Assembly (NCBI GenBank): GCA_033856175.1
Contig: JAWVFK010000022.1
Coordinates: forward strand, 6,820 to 70,819
Direction of reading: 5' to 3'
Origin: JAWVFK01 sp033856175
GTDB lineage: Bacteria; Actinomycetota; Thermoleophilia; Solirubrobacterales; 70-9
DNA length: 64,000 bases
Below the pieces are notes generated by a model. The model was given only the letters and a program-made list of their open reading frames with translations. It did not search any database and was not told the DNA's origin. Below are positions 43,975 through 52,030 of the stretch, one piece after another. The position numbers were made by a program, and so were the translations under genes. Each line of letters opens with the position of its first letter. The first letter of the stretch is position 1.

Positions 43975-45043
43975 GGGCCCTCGTCTCGATCGCGACGGCG
44001 GCGCCGTCTGCGGCGGCCGAGCGCTCGGCGGCCTCCAGCACGGCGACGACCTCGCGGCCCTGGACGGCGTCGGTCAGTGGCCTCGTGCTCTCGGCGATGC
44101 ACTCGGCGAAGTGCTCGATCTCGACCCGCAGCGGCTCGCGGCCCTGGACCCTGGGTAGGACGACATCGCCGGCCCGCACCGCGAGCTTGAACTCGCCGAA
44201 GCTGCCGGAGCCCCCGGGAACGCCCTCGAGATGAGCGGGCGCGCGGGTCACGCCCTTGTCGTAGATCGCCAGCGGAGCGTCGACGTCGGTGTCGTCGTAG
44301 ACGGCCATCTTCTCGTCGCCGACGACGGTGATCTGGCGGACCTTGCGCGGATCCAGCCAGGACTCGTGGATATGGCCGACGATCCCGTCGGCGAATTCGA
44401 GGACGACGAACGCCATGTCGGCGAGCTCGTGGTCGAGGACGCTGAACTGGCGGGCGCTGACTCGCTGCGGAAAGCCGCCGAGCAGGTACATCAGGATCGA
44501 GATGTCGTGGGGGGCGAAGTTCCAGAGCGCGTTGAGGTCCTGGCGGATCTTGCCGAGATTGAGGCGCTGGGCGTAGACGTAGAGGACCTGGCCTAGATCT
44601 CCGTCGACGATCAACTTGCGCAGCTGGCGAACCGGCTCGCTGTAGAGGAAGGTGTGGCCGACCATCAGCGTCAGGCCGGTGGAGTCGGCCAGCTCGCAGA
44701 GCTCGTCGGCATCGGCAACCGAGAGCGCCATCGGCTTCTCGACCATCGCGTGCTTGCCGGCTTCGAGCGCCATCCGAGCGTGCTCGGCATGCTGCGAGGC
44801 AGGCGTGGCCAGGACGACGCCGTCGATCTCCTCGTCGGCGAGCAGGTCCTCGAGCGAGGTCAGCCCGCGCGTGCCCGGATAGCGCGAGATCGCCGCCTCG
44901 AGGTTGGCGGCATCGGGATCGGAGATCGCCGCCAGGCGGCAATTGCCGGCCTCGAAGATGTTGCGGGCGAGCTTCGAGCCCCAGTAGCCGGCGCCGGCGA
45001 GGCCGATCGCGACTTCAGTCGTCTTGTCGTCTGCCATTGCCAT
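43955..45043 (-). CDS. Gfo/Idh/MocA sugar oxidoreductase, copy 1
   Basis: A 362-residue NAD(P)-dependent oxidoreductase. The N-terminal Rossmann domain begins IGLAGAGYWGSKLARN with the usual AAISDPD acidic loop. The catalytic EKP motif is AMVEKPMALS. The C-terminal alpha/beta domain carries GHTFLYSEPVRQLRK, FAPHDISILMYLLG (His) and WLDPRKVRQITVVG. The family oxidises sugar carbons (in WbpB/WlbA, C3 of UDP-GlcNAcA). The start is taken at 45043 (ATG, with an alternative ATG two codons later). It overlaps the aminotransferase gene by 20 bp, giving a two-gene unit; a longer upstream frame is an antisense shadow. The substrate is inferred from the pairing. Confidence 0.87.
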   Translation of the reverse strand: MAMADDKTTEVAIGLAGAGYWGSKLARNIFEAGNCRLAAISDPDAANLEAAISRYPGTRGLTSLEDLLADEEIDGVVLATPASQHAEHARMALEAGKHAMVEKPMALSVADADELCELADSTGLTLMVGHTFLYSEPVRQLRKLIVDGDLGQVLYVYAQRLNLGKIRQDLNALWNFAPHDISILMYLLGGFPQRVSARQFSVLDHELADMAFVVLEFADGIVGHIHESWLDPRKVRQITVVGDEKMAVYDDTDVDAPLAIYDKGVTRAPAHLEGVPGGSGSFGEFKLAVRAGDVVLPRVQGREPLRVEIEHFAECIAESTRPLTDAVQGREVVAVLEAAERSAAADGAAVAIETRAREHSAS

Positions 45044-45157
45044 ACGAGGGCCCGCCGGGGCCGGGAGCGGCATCGCGCGGTCCCGCAGCCTACAGAGCTG
45101 CCGGTGGGGGCGATGTCGATCAAAACTTCTCCCTGGTCGAAACTGTTCCAATAGGTG

Positions 45158-46345
45158 ATGGTCGCCTTGGCGAAGATCCAACGCTTGACCTGGTCTCGGC
45201 GCGGCGCCTGCGTCGCGCTTGCGCTGCTTGCGGTCGGACTGCCGGCGACAGCCTCCGCGCGCACCCACGTCGGACCGCTGACGACGGCGCATTACCGCTC
45301 GATCGTCGCGACCCTGGACCCGGCGCACCCCGGGCGCGGGCGCGAGTTCAACCACTCGACGCGGCTGGATGAGCCGATGACCTACGGCGGAGTCATTTCG
45401 GCGGAGGCGCGCCGCTACCACGCCACGGGCAGCACGGACGCTCTCGACCGGATGAGGGTCTGCGGCCAATGGCTGCTCGACAACAGCGACATAAACGCCA
45501 ACGGCGTCGTCGGCTACGGCCTGCCGGTCGCCTTCGACGCCTTCGGCGACGGCAGCGTCAACCCGCCGAATCACGAGTACACCGTGACCAGCGCAGCCGC
45601 GATGGAGGGCCTGCTCGATTGGCTGGCGACCGATCCCGCCGCGCCGGCGAGCCCGATCCAGGCGACGATCGAGGGGATCCTGGCGCCCTACCGCGGCGGC
45701 GATGGCTTCACGCCCCGCGGCCTCTTTGCCTACGACTTCTTCGACCCAGACGAGGAAGCCGATGTCTACAACGTCGCCGCGCTGATGGCGGCTCAGGTCC
45801 AGCGCTACAGCTCGCTGGTCGCCGATCCTGAGCGGACGGAGCTGCGGGGTCTCGCCGACGCCTCGATCGACGGCCTGGGGGGCGCCAGGCGCACCGACTC
45901 GCGCGGAAATCACTACTGGCGCTACAGCTCCCGCGGCTCGCGTCCGAACGACTTCGATCACGCGACGGCGACCGCGGTGGCGATCGAGGACTACCGCCGC
46001 TACGGAGGAAGCCTGGGGAGCGGATTCGACCTCGCGCGGGTGCGCGGAAGCCTCGGTCGCTTCGAGGTGCGTGGCCGCTGGTGGCACATGCCTTCGATGG
46101 GCCGCTGGCGCGATCTCTCCCGCAACCTGCCCGCGCACCTCGGCGCGCTGGGGTATGGGCTGCGCGCGATCAGCTGGAGCAGCCGCCGCGACCGTGCCTG
46201 GGCGCGAAGCATGGCGGAGCAGGTCAAGCGCTACCGCCTCGGCTGGGGGAGCTATGCCGGCGCGCCCGGCAAGCCGCGCTTCGCCTTCGGCGACATGGGC
46301 ATCCTGATGGGGCTCGCCGAAGCTCTCTACGGCCCTCTCACCTGA
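45158..46345 (+). CDS. Secreted protein, probable alpha/alpha-toroid, function unknown
   Basis: A 395-residue protein with a signal peptide (GACVALALLAVGLPATASA). The mature chain is mostly helical with pairs of helices and loops carrying conserved-looking aromatic and His/Asp residues (TYGGVISAEARRYHATGS, NGVVGYGLPVAFDAFGDG, NHEYTVTSAAAMEGLLDW, FDHATATAVAIEDYRRYG, ISWSSRRDRAWARSMAEQ). This suggests an (alpha/alpha)6 toroid, as found in polysaccharide lyases, unsaturated glucuronyl hydrolases and C5-epimerases. No catalytic residues could be assigned. The start is GTG 45155 or ATG 45158; the latter is used. It stands between sugar-nucleotide genes and pointing away from them, so polysaccharide modification outside the cell is plausible but unproven. 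Confidence 0.55.
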   Translation: MVALAKIQRLTWSRRGACVALALLAVGLPATASARTHVGPLTTAHYRSIVATLDPAHPGRGREFNHSTRLDEPMTYGGVISAEARRYHATGSTDALDRMRVCGQWLLDNSDINANGVVGYGLPVAFDAFGDGSVNPPNHEYTVTSAAAMEGLLDWLATDPAAPASPIQATIEGILAPYRGGDGFTPRGLFAYDFFDPDEEADVYNVAALMAAQVQRYSSLVADPERTELRGLADASIDGLGGARRTDSRGNHYWRYSSRGSRPNDFDHATATAVAIEDYRRYGGSLGSGFDLARVRGSLGRFEVRGRWWHMPSMGRWRDLSRNLPAHLGALGYGLRAISWSSRRDRAWARSMAEQVKRYRLGWGSYAGAPGKPRFAFGDMGILMGLAEALYGPLT

Positions 46346-46392
46346 GCCGCCTCGGCGAGCAAAGCGGCGATTGAGCCGGCGCCGCCATGAAC

Positions 46393-46398
46393 TAGAGT
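46393..46398 (+). promoter_or_regulatory. -10 box (TAGAGT), leaderless type
   Basis: TAGAGT ends 6 bases before the GTG at 46405 of the small epsilon-like gene. Confidence 0.45.
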
Positions 46399-46404
46399 CG
46401 CCGC

Positions 46405-46617
46405 GTGGCCGCCAGCAACGGCAAGCGCGGGAACCGCCGCCCCCGCTTCGAGCTGCGGGCGCCCGGCGCCTCGCCGCAGGAAGCGGCGGCGATCGCTGCG
46501 GCGATCGAGCAGTTCCTCCTCGACACGGCGCCGGCGCCGCCAGCGGCCAAGCCGTCGCAGAGCCCATGGCAGCGGGCGGCGCTGCTCGAGGGCGTCGGGC
46601 TTGCGCATGAGCGCTGA
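46405..46617 (+). CDS. Acyl-CoA carboxylase epsilon-subunit-like small protein
   Basis: A 70-residue protein: a basic N-terminus (KRGNRRPRFELRAPG), a helix with the pattern SPQEAAAIAAAIEQFLLDTA, a Pro/Ala linker, and a WQRAALLEGVG ending. The helix plus a C-terminal W-x-R-A-A-x-x-E motif fits the small epsilon subunits of actinobacterial acyl-CoA carboxylases, which bind the beta subunit and modulate activity. A lone 70-residue frame could be chance, but it has a good -10 box, native codon use and overlaps the next start. It lies 3.6 kb from the pccB gene with sugar genes between. Confidence 0.55.
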   Translation: MAASNGKRGNRRPRFELRAPGASPQEAAAIAAAIEQFLLDTAPAPPAAKPSQSPWQRAALLEGVGLAHER

Positions 46618-47644
46618 GCGCAAGATCCATCGCGGCGTCATCGCCGGCCTCGGCCAGATGGGCGGCCACCACCTGCGCGTTCTCGGCGCCCTGCCCGATG
46701 TCGAGGTCGTTGGCGTCATCGATCCCGACGCTGAGCGCCGGGCTGCCGCGATCGCCGAGCGCCCGAGCATCGGCGCCTTCGAGAGCCTCGCCGAGGCACT
46801 CGAGCAGACGGAGCCCGACTTCACCTGTATCGCAGCTCCGGCGCCGCTGCTGGCCGAGCTCGCCGGCGCCTCGATCGCCGCGGGCGTGCCCGTCTTCGTC
46901 GAGAAGCCGATGGCGGCGACCTCCGCCGAGGCGACGTCGCTGCTGCGCCAGGCCGAGGCCGGCGGCGTGTTGCTGGCCGTCGGCTACGTCGAGCGCTTCA
47001 ACCCGGCCGTCCGGGCGCTGAAGCAGAAGCTCGACGAAGGAATGCTCGGGCAGATCTATCAGCTCCATGCCCGCCGGCTCAGCCCCTTTCCAGGTCGCAC
47101 CAAGATGCTCGGGGTCGCCTTCGACCTCGCCACCCACGACATCGACCTGATGCGCTACCTCACCGGCAGCGAGGTCGAGCGCGTCTTCGCCGAGACGTCG
47201 CGGCGGCTCACCGACGACGGCGAGGACCTGCTCTGCGCGACGCTCCGCCTCGGCGCCGACGTCACCGGCCTGCTCGAGGTCAACTGGATGACGCCGGCGA
47301 AGATCCGCCAGCTGAGCGTCACCGGCGAGAAGGGGATGTTCGTCGTCGACTACCTCACCCAGGATCTCTATTTCTACGAGCACCCGCGGGCGACGACCGA
47401 CTGGGCCGCGCTCGCCGAGATGAGGGGCGGCGGCGAGGGCGACATGATCCGCTACGCGATCGAGCGCCGCGAGCCGTTGCGCGTCCAGTGGGAGGAGTTC
47501 CTGAGTGCGCTCGAGAGTGGCGAGGCGCCGGCGGTCGGCGGCGGCGAAGGGCTGGCCGCGCTGCTGACCGCCGAGGCCGTGCAGCGGTCGGGGGAGCGCC
47601 ACGAGGTCGAGGTGCCCGAGCGCTCGACGGCAGCCCTCAGTTGA
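46607..47644 (+). CDS. Gfo/Idh/MocA sugar oxidoreductase, copy 2
   Basis: A 345-residue NAD(P)-dependent oxidoreductase. The Rossmann motif is GVIAGLGQMGGHHLRVLG with VIDPD, and the catalytic motif is FVEKPMAATS. The C-terminal domain shows GYVERFNPAVRALKQ, FDLATHDIDLMRYLTG (catalytic His/Asp) and NWMTPAKIRQLSVTGEKG. It is closely related in order to copy 1 at 43955-45043 but lies on the other strand, followed by its own DegT aminotransferase with TTGA overlap. The ATG at 46607 is favoured over TTG 46601 because the fold starts soon after; it overlaps the epsilon-like gene by 11 bp. Confidence 0.87.
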   Translation: MSAERKIHRGVIAGLGQMGGHHLRVLGALPDVEVVGVIDPDAERRAAAIAERPSIGAFESLAEALEQTEPDFTCIAAPAPLLAELAGASIAAGVPVFVEKPMAATSAEATSLLRQAEAGGVLLAVGYVERFNPAVRALKQKLDEGMLGQIYQLHARRLSPFPGRTKMLGVAFDLATHDIDLMRYLTGSEVERVFAETSRRLTDDGEDLLCATLRLGADVTGLLEVNWMTPAKIRQLSVTGEKGMFVVDYLTQDLYFYEHPRATTDWAALAEMRGGGEGDMIRYAIERREPLRVQWEEFLSALESGEAPAVGGGEGLAALLTAEAVQRSGERHEVEVPERSTAALS

Positions 47645-48780
47645 GCTCCGAGCCGAGCAGCGAGCGGCCGCTGCGACTGGCCGAGCCTGTCTTCGGCGAG
47701 GGAGCCGTCGCCGCCCTGAAGGAGGTGCTGGCGAGCGGCCGGCTCACCCAGGGCCCGAACGTCGCCAGGTTCGAGCGGCTGATCGCGGCCTATTGCGGCG
47801 CCGCCCATGGCGTCGCGACGACCTCGGCGACGACGGCCCTGGAGCTGTCGCTGATGGCTCTTGGGATCGGTCCCGGCGACGAGGTCCTGGTTCCCGACTT
47901 CACCTACCCGGCGACGGCCAACGCGGCGCTGCGCCTCGGCGCCAGCGTTCGCCTCGTCGACGTCGAGCCCGGCAGCTGGTGTGTCGACCCCGAAGCGCTC
48001 GCCGCCGCGGCCGGGCCTGCGACGGCTGCGCTCGTCAGCGTCGACGTCTTCGGCCTGCCCGCCGACTACGAGGCGATCGAGCCGCTCGCCGCGAAGCTCG
48101 GCCTGCCGCTGGTCTGCGACGCCGCCTGCTCGCTCGGCGGTGCTCAGGGCGATCGCCGCTGCGGCGTCTTCGGAGCCGCCTCCTGCTTCTCCTTTCACCC
48201 ACGCAAGTCGCTGACGACCGGCGAGGGCGGGATGGTCACGACCGAGGATCAAGCGCTGGCCGAGCGCATGCGCCTGCTTCGCAACCACGGCGGCGAGGCC
48301 GACGGCTGGAAGGCCCGCTTCGTCGAAGCCGGCGCGAACTTCCGCATGAGCGAGCTCCAGGCGGCGCTCGGCGCCCTCCAGGTGGAGGGCTTCGAGGCGG
48401 TGGTCGAGTCGCGGCGCCGCTTTGCCGCCGAGCTCAGCGCGGGGCTCTCGGCGCTCGACGGGATCACCCCCCAGCTGGAGCCTGAGGGAAGGCGCCACCC
48501 CTACCAGTCCTACGTCGCGATCCTCGACGACGACCGCGACCGCGACGGCCTCGTCGAGTTCCTGCGCGGACAGGGCGTCGAGTCGACCCTCGGCACGTAC
48601 GCACTCCACGCCGAGCCGGCGTTCATGCGCGCCTGCGGAACCGAGCCCGGCAACCTGCCCAACTCATGGCGCGCCTGCCGGCAGACGATCGCCCTGCCGG
48701 CCCACCAGCGGCTCGAGCTCACCGACGCCGAGCGGATCGTCGCCGCGGTGCGCGAAGGGCTCAGCCGCGGCTCGCGCTAG
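47641..48780 (+). CDS. DegT/DnrJ/EryC1/StrS sugar aminotransferase, copy 2
   Basis: A 379-residue PLP aminotransferase. It has ATTSATTALELSLMALGIGPGD, CDAACSLGGA and the Schiff-base Lys in SFHPRKSLTTGEGGM; the HPRK-x-x-TTGEGG form belongs to the DegT class acting on keto-sugars such as perosamine or pseudaminic/bacillosamine types. NFRMSELQAALG and HPYQSYVAI complete the set. Start is TTG at 47641, overlapping the upstream oxidoreductase stop (TTGA). It differs from copy 1 (FSFFPGKN), implying a different sugar product. Its stop overlaps the convergent epimerase stop by four bases (CTAG). Confidence 0.87.
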   Translation: MSSEPSSERPLRLAEPVFGEGAVAALKEVLASGRLTQGPNVARFERLIAAYCGAAHGVATTSATTALELSLMALGIGPGDEVLVPDFTYPATANAALRLGASVRLVDVEPGSWCVDPEALAAAAGPATAALVSVDVFGLPADYEAIEPLAAKLGLPLVCDAACSLGGAQGDRRCGVFGAASCFSFHPRKSLTTGEGGMVTTEDQALAERMRLLRNHGGEADGWKARFVEAGANFRMSELQAALGALQVEGFEAVVESRRRFAAELSAGLSALDGITPQLEPEGRRHPYQSYVAILDDDRDRDGLVEFLRGQGVESTLGTYALHAEPAFMRACGTEPGNLPNSWRACRQTIALPAHQRLELTDAERIVAAVREGLSRGSR

Positions 48781-49775
48781 CCGGCCGGCGCCGCGCTGGC
48801 GGCGCGGTCGGGATTGGCGAGGTACCAGCTGACGGTCTCGCGCATCCCGTCTTCAAGGCCGACGGCCGGCGCGTAGCCGAGCAGCTCGGCGGCCAGCGTC
48901 GTGTCGGCGAGCAGGCGGCGAACGTCCCCGGGGCGGTCGGGACCGTGCTCGACCGGCCAGTCCGGCTCGCCGAGCGACTCCAGGATCACGCGGATCAGCT
49001 CCTTGACGGTGTGCTCTTCGCCACTGCCGAGGTTGATCGAGCGCCCGGTCGCCTCGGCAGAGGCCGCCGCCGCCAGCACCCCGGCTACGACATCGGTGAC
49101 GTAGGCGTAGTCGCGCGTCTGCTCGCCATCGCCGTGGATCGTCACCGGCTCGCCTCGCCTGACGTTGCCGATCACCGTCGGGATCAGTCCGGCGTAGGCA
49201 CCCGGGTTCTGGCGCGGCCCGAAGGTGTTGAAGGGCCGCACGACGACACCCTCGAGGCCGAAGGTCTCGGCATAGCTGAGTGCGATCAGGTCGGTCGCCG
49301 CCTTGCTGGCCGCGTAGGGGGTCGTCGGCAGCAGTGGGTGGTCCTCGGACATCGGCACGGACTGCGCCGTGCCGTAGGCCTCCGACGAGGAGAACTGGAC
49401 CAGCCGCCCGAAGCCTCCGGCTCGGCCGAGCTCGCAGACCGCCGTGGTCATGGCGACGTTGTGGTCGACGACGCGGCGCGGGTCCTCGAGCGAGGCCGGC
49501 AGCGGGATGACCGCCATGTTGAAGCAGAGGTCGAACGGCTCGCCGGCGAGCCGTTCGAGAGCCGCGAGGTTGGCGCAATCGCCACGCTCGACCGTCAGCG
49601 CCGGGCTGTCCGAGACGGCCTGGAGGTTCGCCTCGTTGCCGAGCGAGAAGTCGTCGAGGACTGCGACACGCTCGACCCCCGCGCCGAGCAGCGCCTCGAC
49701 GACGTGGCCACCGATGAAGCCCGCGCCGCCGGTCACCAGGGCGGAGGTGCCGCGAAGCTCTGAGGGGATGGTCAC
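48777..49775 (-). CDS. NAD-dependent epimerase/dehydratase (extended SDR)
   Basis: A 332-residue extended SDR. ALVTGGAGFIGGHVVEALL (about 11-29) is the cofactor motif. CFNMAVIPLPASLEDPRR, QFSSSEAYG, the catalytic YAASKAATDL, RPFNTFGPRQNPGAY and GEQTRDYAYVTDVV complete the family profile. It probably acts on an NDP-sugar, either 4-epimerising or dehydrating it; UDP-glucose/UDP-glucuronate 4-epimerase and dTDP/GDP-sugar dehydratase types are all possible. Start GTG at 49775 with TACCCT 7 bases upstream. It is convergent with the aminotransferase gene and divergent from the acyltransferase gene. Confidence 0.83.
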   Translation of the reverse strand: MTIPSELRGTSALVTGGAGFIGGHVVEALLGAGVERVAVLDDFSLGNEANLQAVSDSPALTVERGDCANLAALERLAGEPFDLCFNMAVIPLPASLEDPRRVVDHNVAMTTAVCELGRAGGFGRLVQFSSSEAYGTAQSVPMSEDHPLLPTTPYAASKAATDLIALSYAETFGLEGVVVRPFNTFGPRQNPGAYAGLIPTVIGNVRRGEPVTIHGDGEQTRDYAYVTDVVAGVLAAAASAEATGRSINLGSGEEHTVKELIRVILESLGEPDWPVEHGPDRPGDVRRLLADTTLAAELLGYAPAVGLEDGMRETVSWYLANPDRAASAAPAG

Positions 49776-49782
49776 GCCAGGC

Positions 49783-49788
49783 AGGGTA
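49783..49788 (-). promoter_or_regulatory. -10 box (TACCCT), leaderless type
   Basis: On the minus strand TACCCT ends 7 bases before the GTG of the epimerase gene at 49775. Confidence 0.4.
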
Positions 49789-49824
49789 AACCGTGCGTCG
49801 TCGCCCAGCCCGCCTCAAAGCGAC

Positions 49825-49830
49825 TAGCTT
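49825..49830 (+). promoter_or_regulatory. -10 box (TAGCTT), leaderless type
   Basis: TAGCTT ends 7 bases before the ATG at 49838. It supports that start over an upstream frame. Confidence 0.45.
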
Positions 49831-49837
49831 TCGGCCG

Positions 49838-50359
49838 ATGGAGCGCAGCTCGCATGGCGATGGCCGCTGGGACCCCGGCGAGCTTGCGGCCTTCGGCGAG
49901 GGAGCGGTGATCGAGCCGACCGTGCTCGTCTTTCATCCCGCCAGCATCAGCGTCGGCGCCGGTGTCTACGTCGGCCACGGGACGATCCTCAAGGGCTATC
50001 ACCGCAACGAGATGAGGATCGGCGCCGGCAGCTGGATCGGCGAGCAGTGCTACCTCGGCTCGGCCGGCGGCCTGACGATCGGAGAGAACGTCGGCATCGG
50101 CCCCGGCGTCAGGATCCTCACCTCGGAGCATGAGGAGGAGGGGCCGGAGAAGCCAATAATCGAAGCGGCGGTTCGCTTCGACCCGGTCACGATCGAGGAC
50201 GATGCCGACATCGGCATCGGCACGATCCTGCTGCCGGGGGTGACGATCGGCAGGGGCGCGCGGGTCGGCGCCGGCTCGGTGGTCACCGCCGACATCCCCT
50301 CGCTGGCGGTGGCGGCCGGCACCCCGGCCCGGGTCATGCGCAGCCGCGGCGACGGCTGA
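49838..50359 (+). CDS. Hexapeptide-repeat (LbH) acyltransferase
   Basis: A 173-residue left-handed beta-helix acyltransferase. Hexad repeats are seen as VGAGVYVGHG, RIGAGSWIGEQ, TIGENVGIGPGV, TIEDDADIGIGTILLPGVTIG and ARVGAGSVVTADIPS, with a final PARVMRSR typical of NodL/maltose acetyltransferase-like enzymes. It probably transfers an acetyl group from acetyl-CoA to an amino or hydroxyl group of a sugar nucleotide. Together with the oxidoreductase plus aminotransferase pairs it would make a WbpB-WbpE-WbpD-like set for 3-acetamido sugars. Eleven bases separate it from the following glycosyltransferase gene. Confidence 0.83.
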   Translation: MERSSHGDGRWDPGELAAFGEGAVIEPTVLVFHPASISVGAGVYVGHGTILKGYHRNEMRIGAGSWIGEQCYLGSAGGLTIGENVGIGPGVRILTSEHEEEGPEKPIIEAAVRFDPVTIEDDADIGIGTILLPGVTIGRGARVGAGSVVTADIPSLAVAAGTPARVMRSRGDG

Positions 50360-50369
50360 CCCTCTCGCG

Positions 50370-51578
50370 ATGCGGATCCTCCACGCTCCCCGCAACATCG
50401 CCGGACAGGCCTCGCTGATGGCCGGCGCGCAGCGCCGTCTGGGTCACGAGGCCGAGGTCTGGAGCTCGGGCGAGTCGCGCTTCGGCTTCGACGCCGACCG
50501 CGTCGTGCCGTTCGGCGACGCCGAGGCGATCGACGAGGTCTGGCGGGCGCTCGGCGAAGCGGTCGAGCGCTTCGACGTCTTCCACTTCCACTACGGCCGC
50601 TCGCTCTTCCCCGGCCGGGCCCGGATCCCACCGCTCTGGGACCTGCCGCTGCTGCGCGCCCTCGGCAAGAAGGTCGTCGTCTCCTTCTGGGGATCCGATT
50701 GCCGCAGCGGTCGCGTCCAGCAAGAGGTCAACCCCTATGCCGAGCTGCTGCCGAGCGAGGTCGTCGGCGACCGCGATGACCGCCTCGCCAAGAGCATCCA
50801 CGTTTGGCGGACCTATGCGAACACGATGCTCGTCCACTCTCCGGAGCTGCTCTCCTACGTGCCTGACGCGACGGCGGTCGGGCGGATCTTCGATCTCAGC
50901 GAGTGGCCCGTGGGCGATCCGCCTGACCGGGAGACGCCCGTCGTCCTGCACATGCCGAGCCGTCGCGAGCTGAAGGGGACCGATCTCGTCCTCGCCGGCG
51001 TCGAGCGGCTTCGCCGCGATGGGGTGGCGCTCGACTTCAGGCTGGTCGAGAACGTCCAGCACGACGAGGCGAAGAAGCTGCTCTGCGAAGCCGACATCGT
51101 CGTCGACCAGCTGATCGCCGGCGATCACGGAATCGTCTCGGTCGAGGCGATGGCCAGCGGTCGTGTCGCCGTCGCCTATCTGCTGCCGGTGGTCCGAGCC
51201 GCGTATCCCGACCTGCCGATCCACGACGCCAGTCCGGATGACTTCAGCGAGCGGATGAGGCTGCTGGTCGAGGACCGCGAGCTGCGGCGGAGGCTGGGCG
51301 CGGCCGGACGGCCCTTCGTCGAGCGCCATTTCGACGCCGCCGAGGTCGGCGCGCAGCTGATCGAGATCTACTCCCGCGAGGGCGCCGCGCCGCATCCGGA
51401 CGGTTTTCCGGATTGGGCCGCCCTCGGCGGCGAGCGGCAGATCGAGCGACTGCAGGAGCGGGTGGCGAAGCTGCTCGCGGACCGGGCGAGGCTGCGAGGC
51501 CGTCTGGACCTCGAATCGCGCCAAGGCGGAGCAGGGGAGAGCTCACTGTGGCGCCGCCTGCGGCGTCACCTAGGTTGA
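50370..51578 (+). CDS. Glycosyltransferase (GT-B) with C-terminal coiled coil
   Basis: A 402-residue protein of the GT4-like GT-B fold. The N-terminal domain shows ILHAPRNIAGQASLMAGAQR, DVFHFHYGRSLFP and VVSFWGSDCRSGRVQQ. The donor domain shows VLHMPSRRELKGTDLVLAG, CEADIVVDQLIAGDHGIVSVEAMASGR (acidic E with GxxxxE pattern) and LVEDRELRRRLGAAGRPFVE. The last 50 residues (ERQIERLQERVAKLLADRAR) form a coiled coil, possibly for dimerisation or membrane docking. It is part of the acyltransferase unit. Donor and acceptor are unknown. Confidence 0.8.
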   Translation: MRILHAPRNIAGQASLMAGAQRRLGHEAEVWSSGESRFGFDADRVVPFGDAEAIDEVWRALGEAVERFDVFHFHYGRSLFPGRARIPPLWDLPLLRALGKKVVVSFWGSDCRSGRVQQEVNPYAELLPSEVVGDRDDRLAKSIHVWRTYANTMLVHSPELLSYVPDATAVGRIFDLSEWPVGDPPDRETPVVLHMPSRRELKGTDLVLAGVERLRRDGVALDFRLVENVQHDEAKKLLCEADIVVDQLIAGDHGIVSVEAMASGRVAVAYLLPVVRAAYPDLPIHDASPDDFSERMRLLVEDRELRRRLGAAGRPFVERHFDAAEVGAQLIEIYSREGAAPHPDGFPDWAALGGERQIERLQERVAKLLADRARLRGRLDLESRQGGAGESSLWRRLRRHLG

Positions 51579-51645
51579 CGGCGCTCGCGCTCTGGCCGCG
51601 CTGCGATAGAACTGCCGGTACCCCCGTCCCCCCAAGGAGGCACGA

Positions 51646-51855
51646 ATGGCCGTAGTCAAGATCATCGAGCTGGTGGGCAGCTCGAAGAAGTCCAGTGACG
51701 ACGCCGCCCAGCAGGCGCTGAAGTCGGCGCAGGGATCGCTGCGCAACATCCGCGCGGTCGACATCGTCTCGACCGGGCTGCGCGGTGAGAACCTCGACGA
51801 GTTCCGCGCTCACGTGCGCGTCGCCTTCCTGATCGAGGGCACGGACGTCGACTAG
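51646..51855 (+). CDS. Dodecin family flavin-binding protein
   Basis: A 69-residue dodecin. The sequence AVVKIIELVGSSKKSSDDAAQ followed by ALKSAQGSLRNIRAVDI, a polar loop and VRVAFLIEGTDVD matches the dodecin fold, a small beta-sheet with one helix that assembles into a dodecamer storing FMN/FAD or CoA. A strong ribosome site (AAGGAGG, 7 bases before ATG) decides the start and contrasts with the leaderless genes around it. A TAGAAC box lies about 35 bases upstream. It is monocistronic. Confidence 0.9.
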   Translation: MAVVKIIELVGSSKKSSDDAAQQALKSAQGSLRNIRAVDIVSTGLRGENLDEFRAHVRVAFLIEGTDVD

Positions 51856-51968
51856 ATCTCCCTGACCACCATCGCGGTCGCCCGCCCATCGAGGGAGGGC
51901 CGAGGCCGCCTTCGATCATCTTCACCGGATCGGTCGACTTAAATCCCTGAAATCCGGTCAGGTTTTGC

Positions 51969-51974
51969 TATATT
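51969..51974 (+). promoter_or_regulatory. -10 box (TATATT) of the sulfate operon
   Basis: TATATT lies 56 bases before the ATG at 52031, leaving a leader. A short inverted repeat CCTGA-N7-TCAGG (51946-51962) overlaps the -35 side and could bind a regulator. Confidence 0.45.
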
Positions 51975-51995
51975 CGCCAAGCTGCAGCCGTCAAC

Positions 51996-52014
51996 GGTGC
52001 GGAACCACCGCACC
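51996..52014 (+). promoter_or_regulatory. Leader hairpin before sulfite reductase
   Basis: GGTGCGG (51996-52002) and CCGCACC (52008-52014) form perfect 7-bp arms around AACCA. The stem ends a few bases before GAGGAG, the ribosome site of the sulfite reductase gene, so it may affect translation start or mRNA stability. Confidence 0.45.
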
Positions 52015-52030
52015 CCGAGGAGATAGGCAG

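Noticed and set aside
45044..47602. Upstream part of a 1,215-codon minus-strand frame that ends in the MocA oxidoreductase at 43955
   Set aside because: Only the last 362 codons look like protein; the rest runs antisense to three plus-strand genes. The start was set at 45043.
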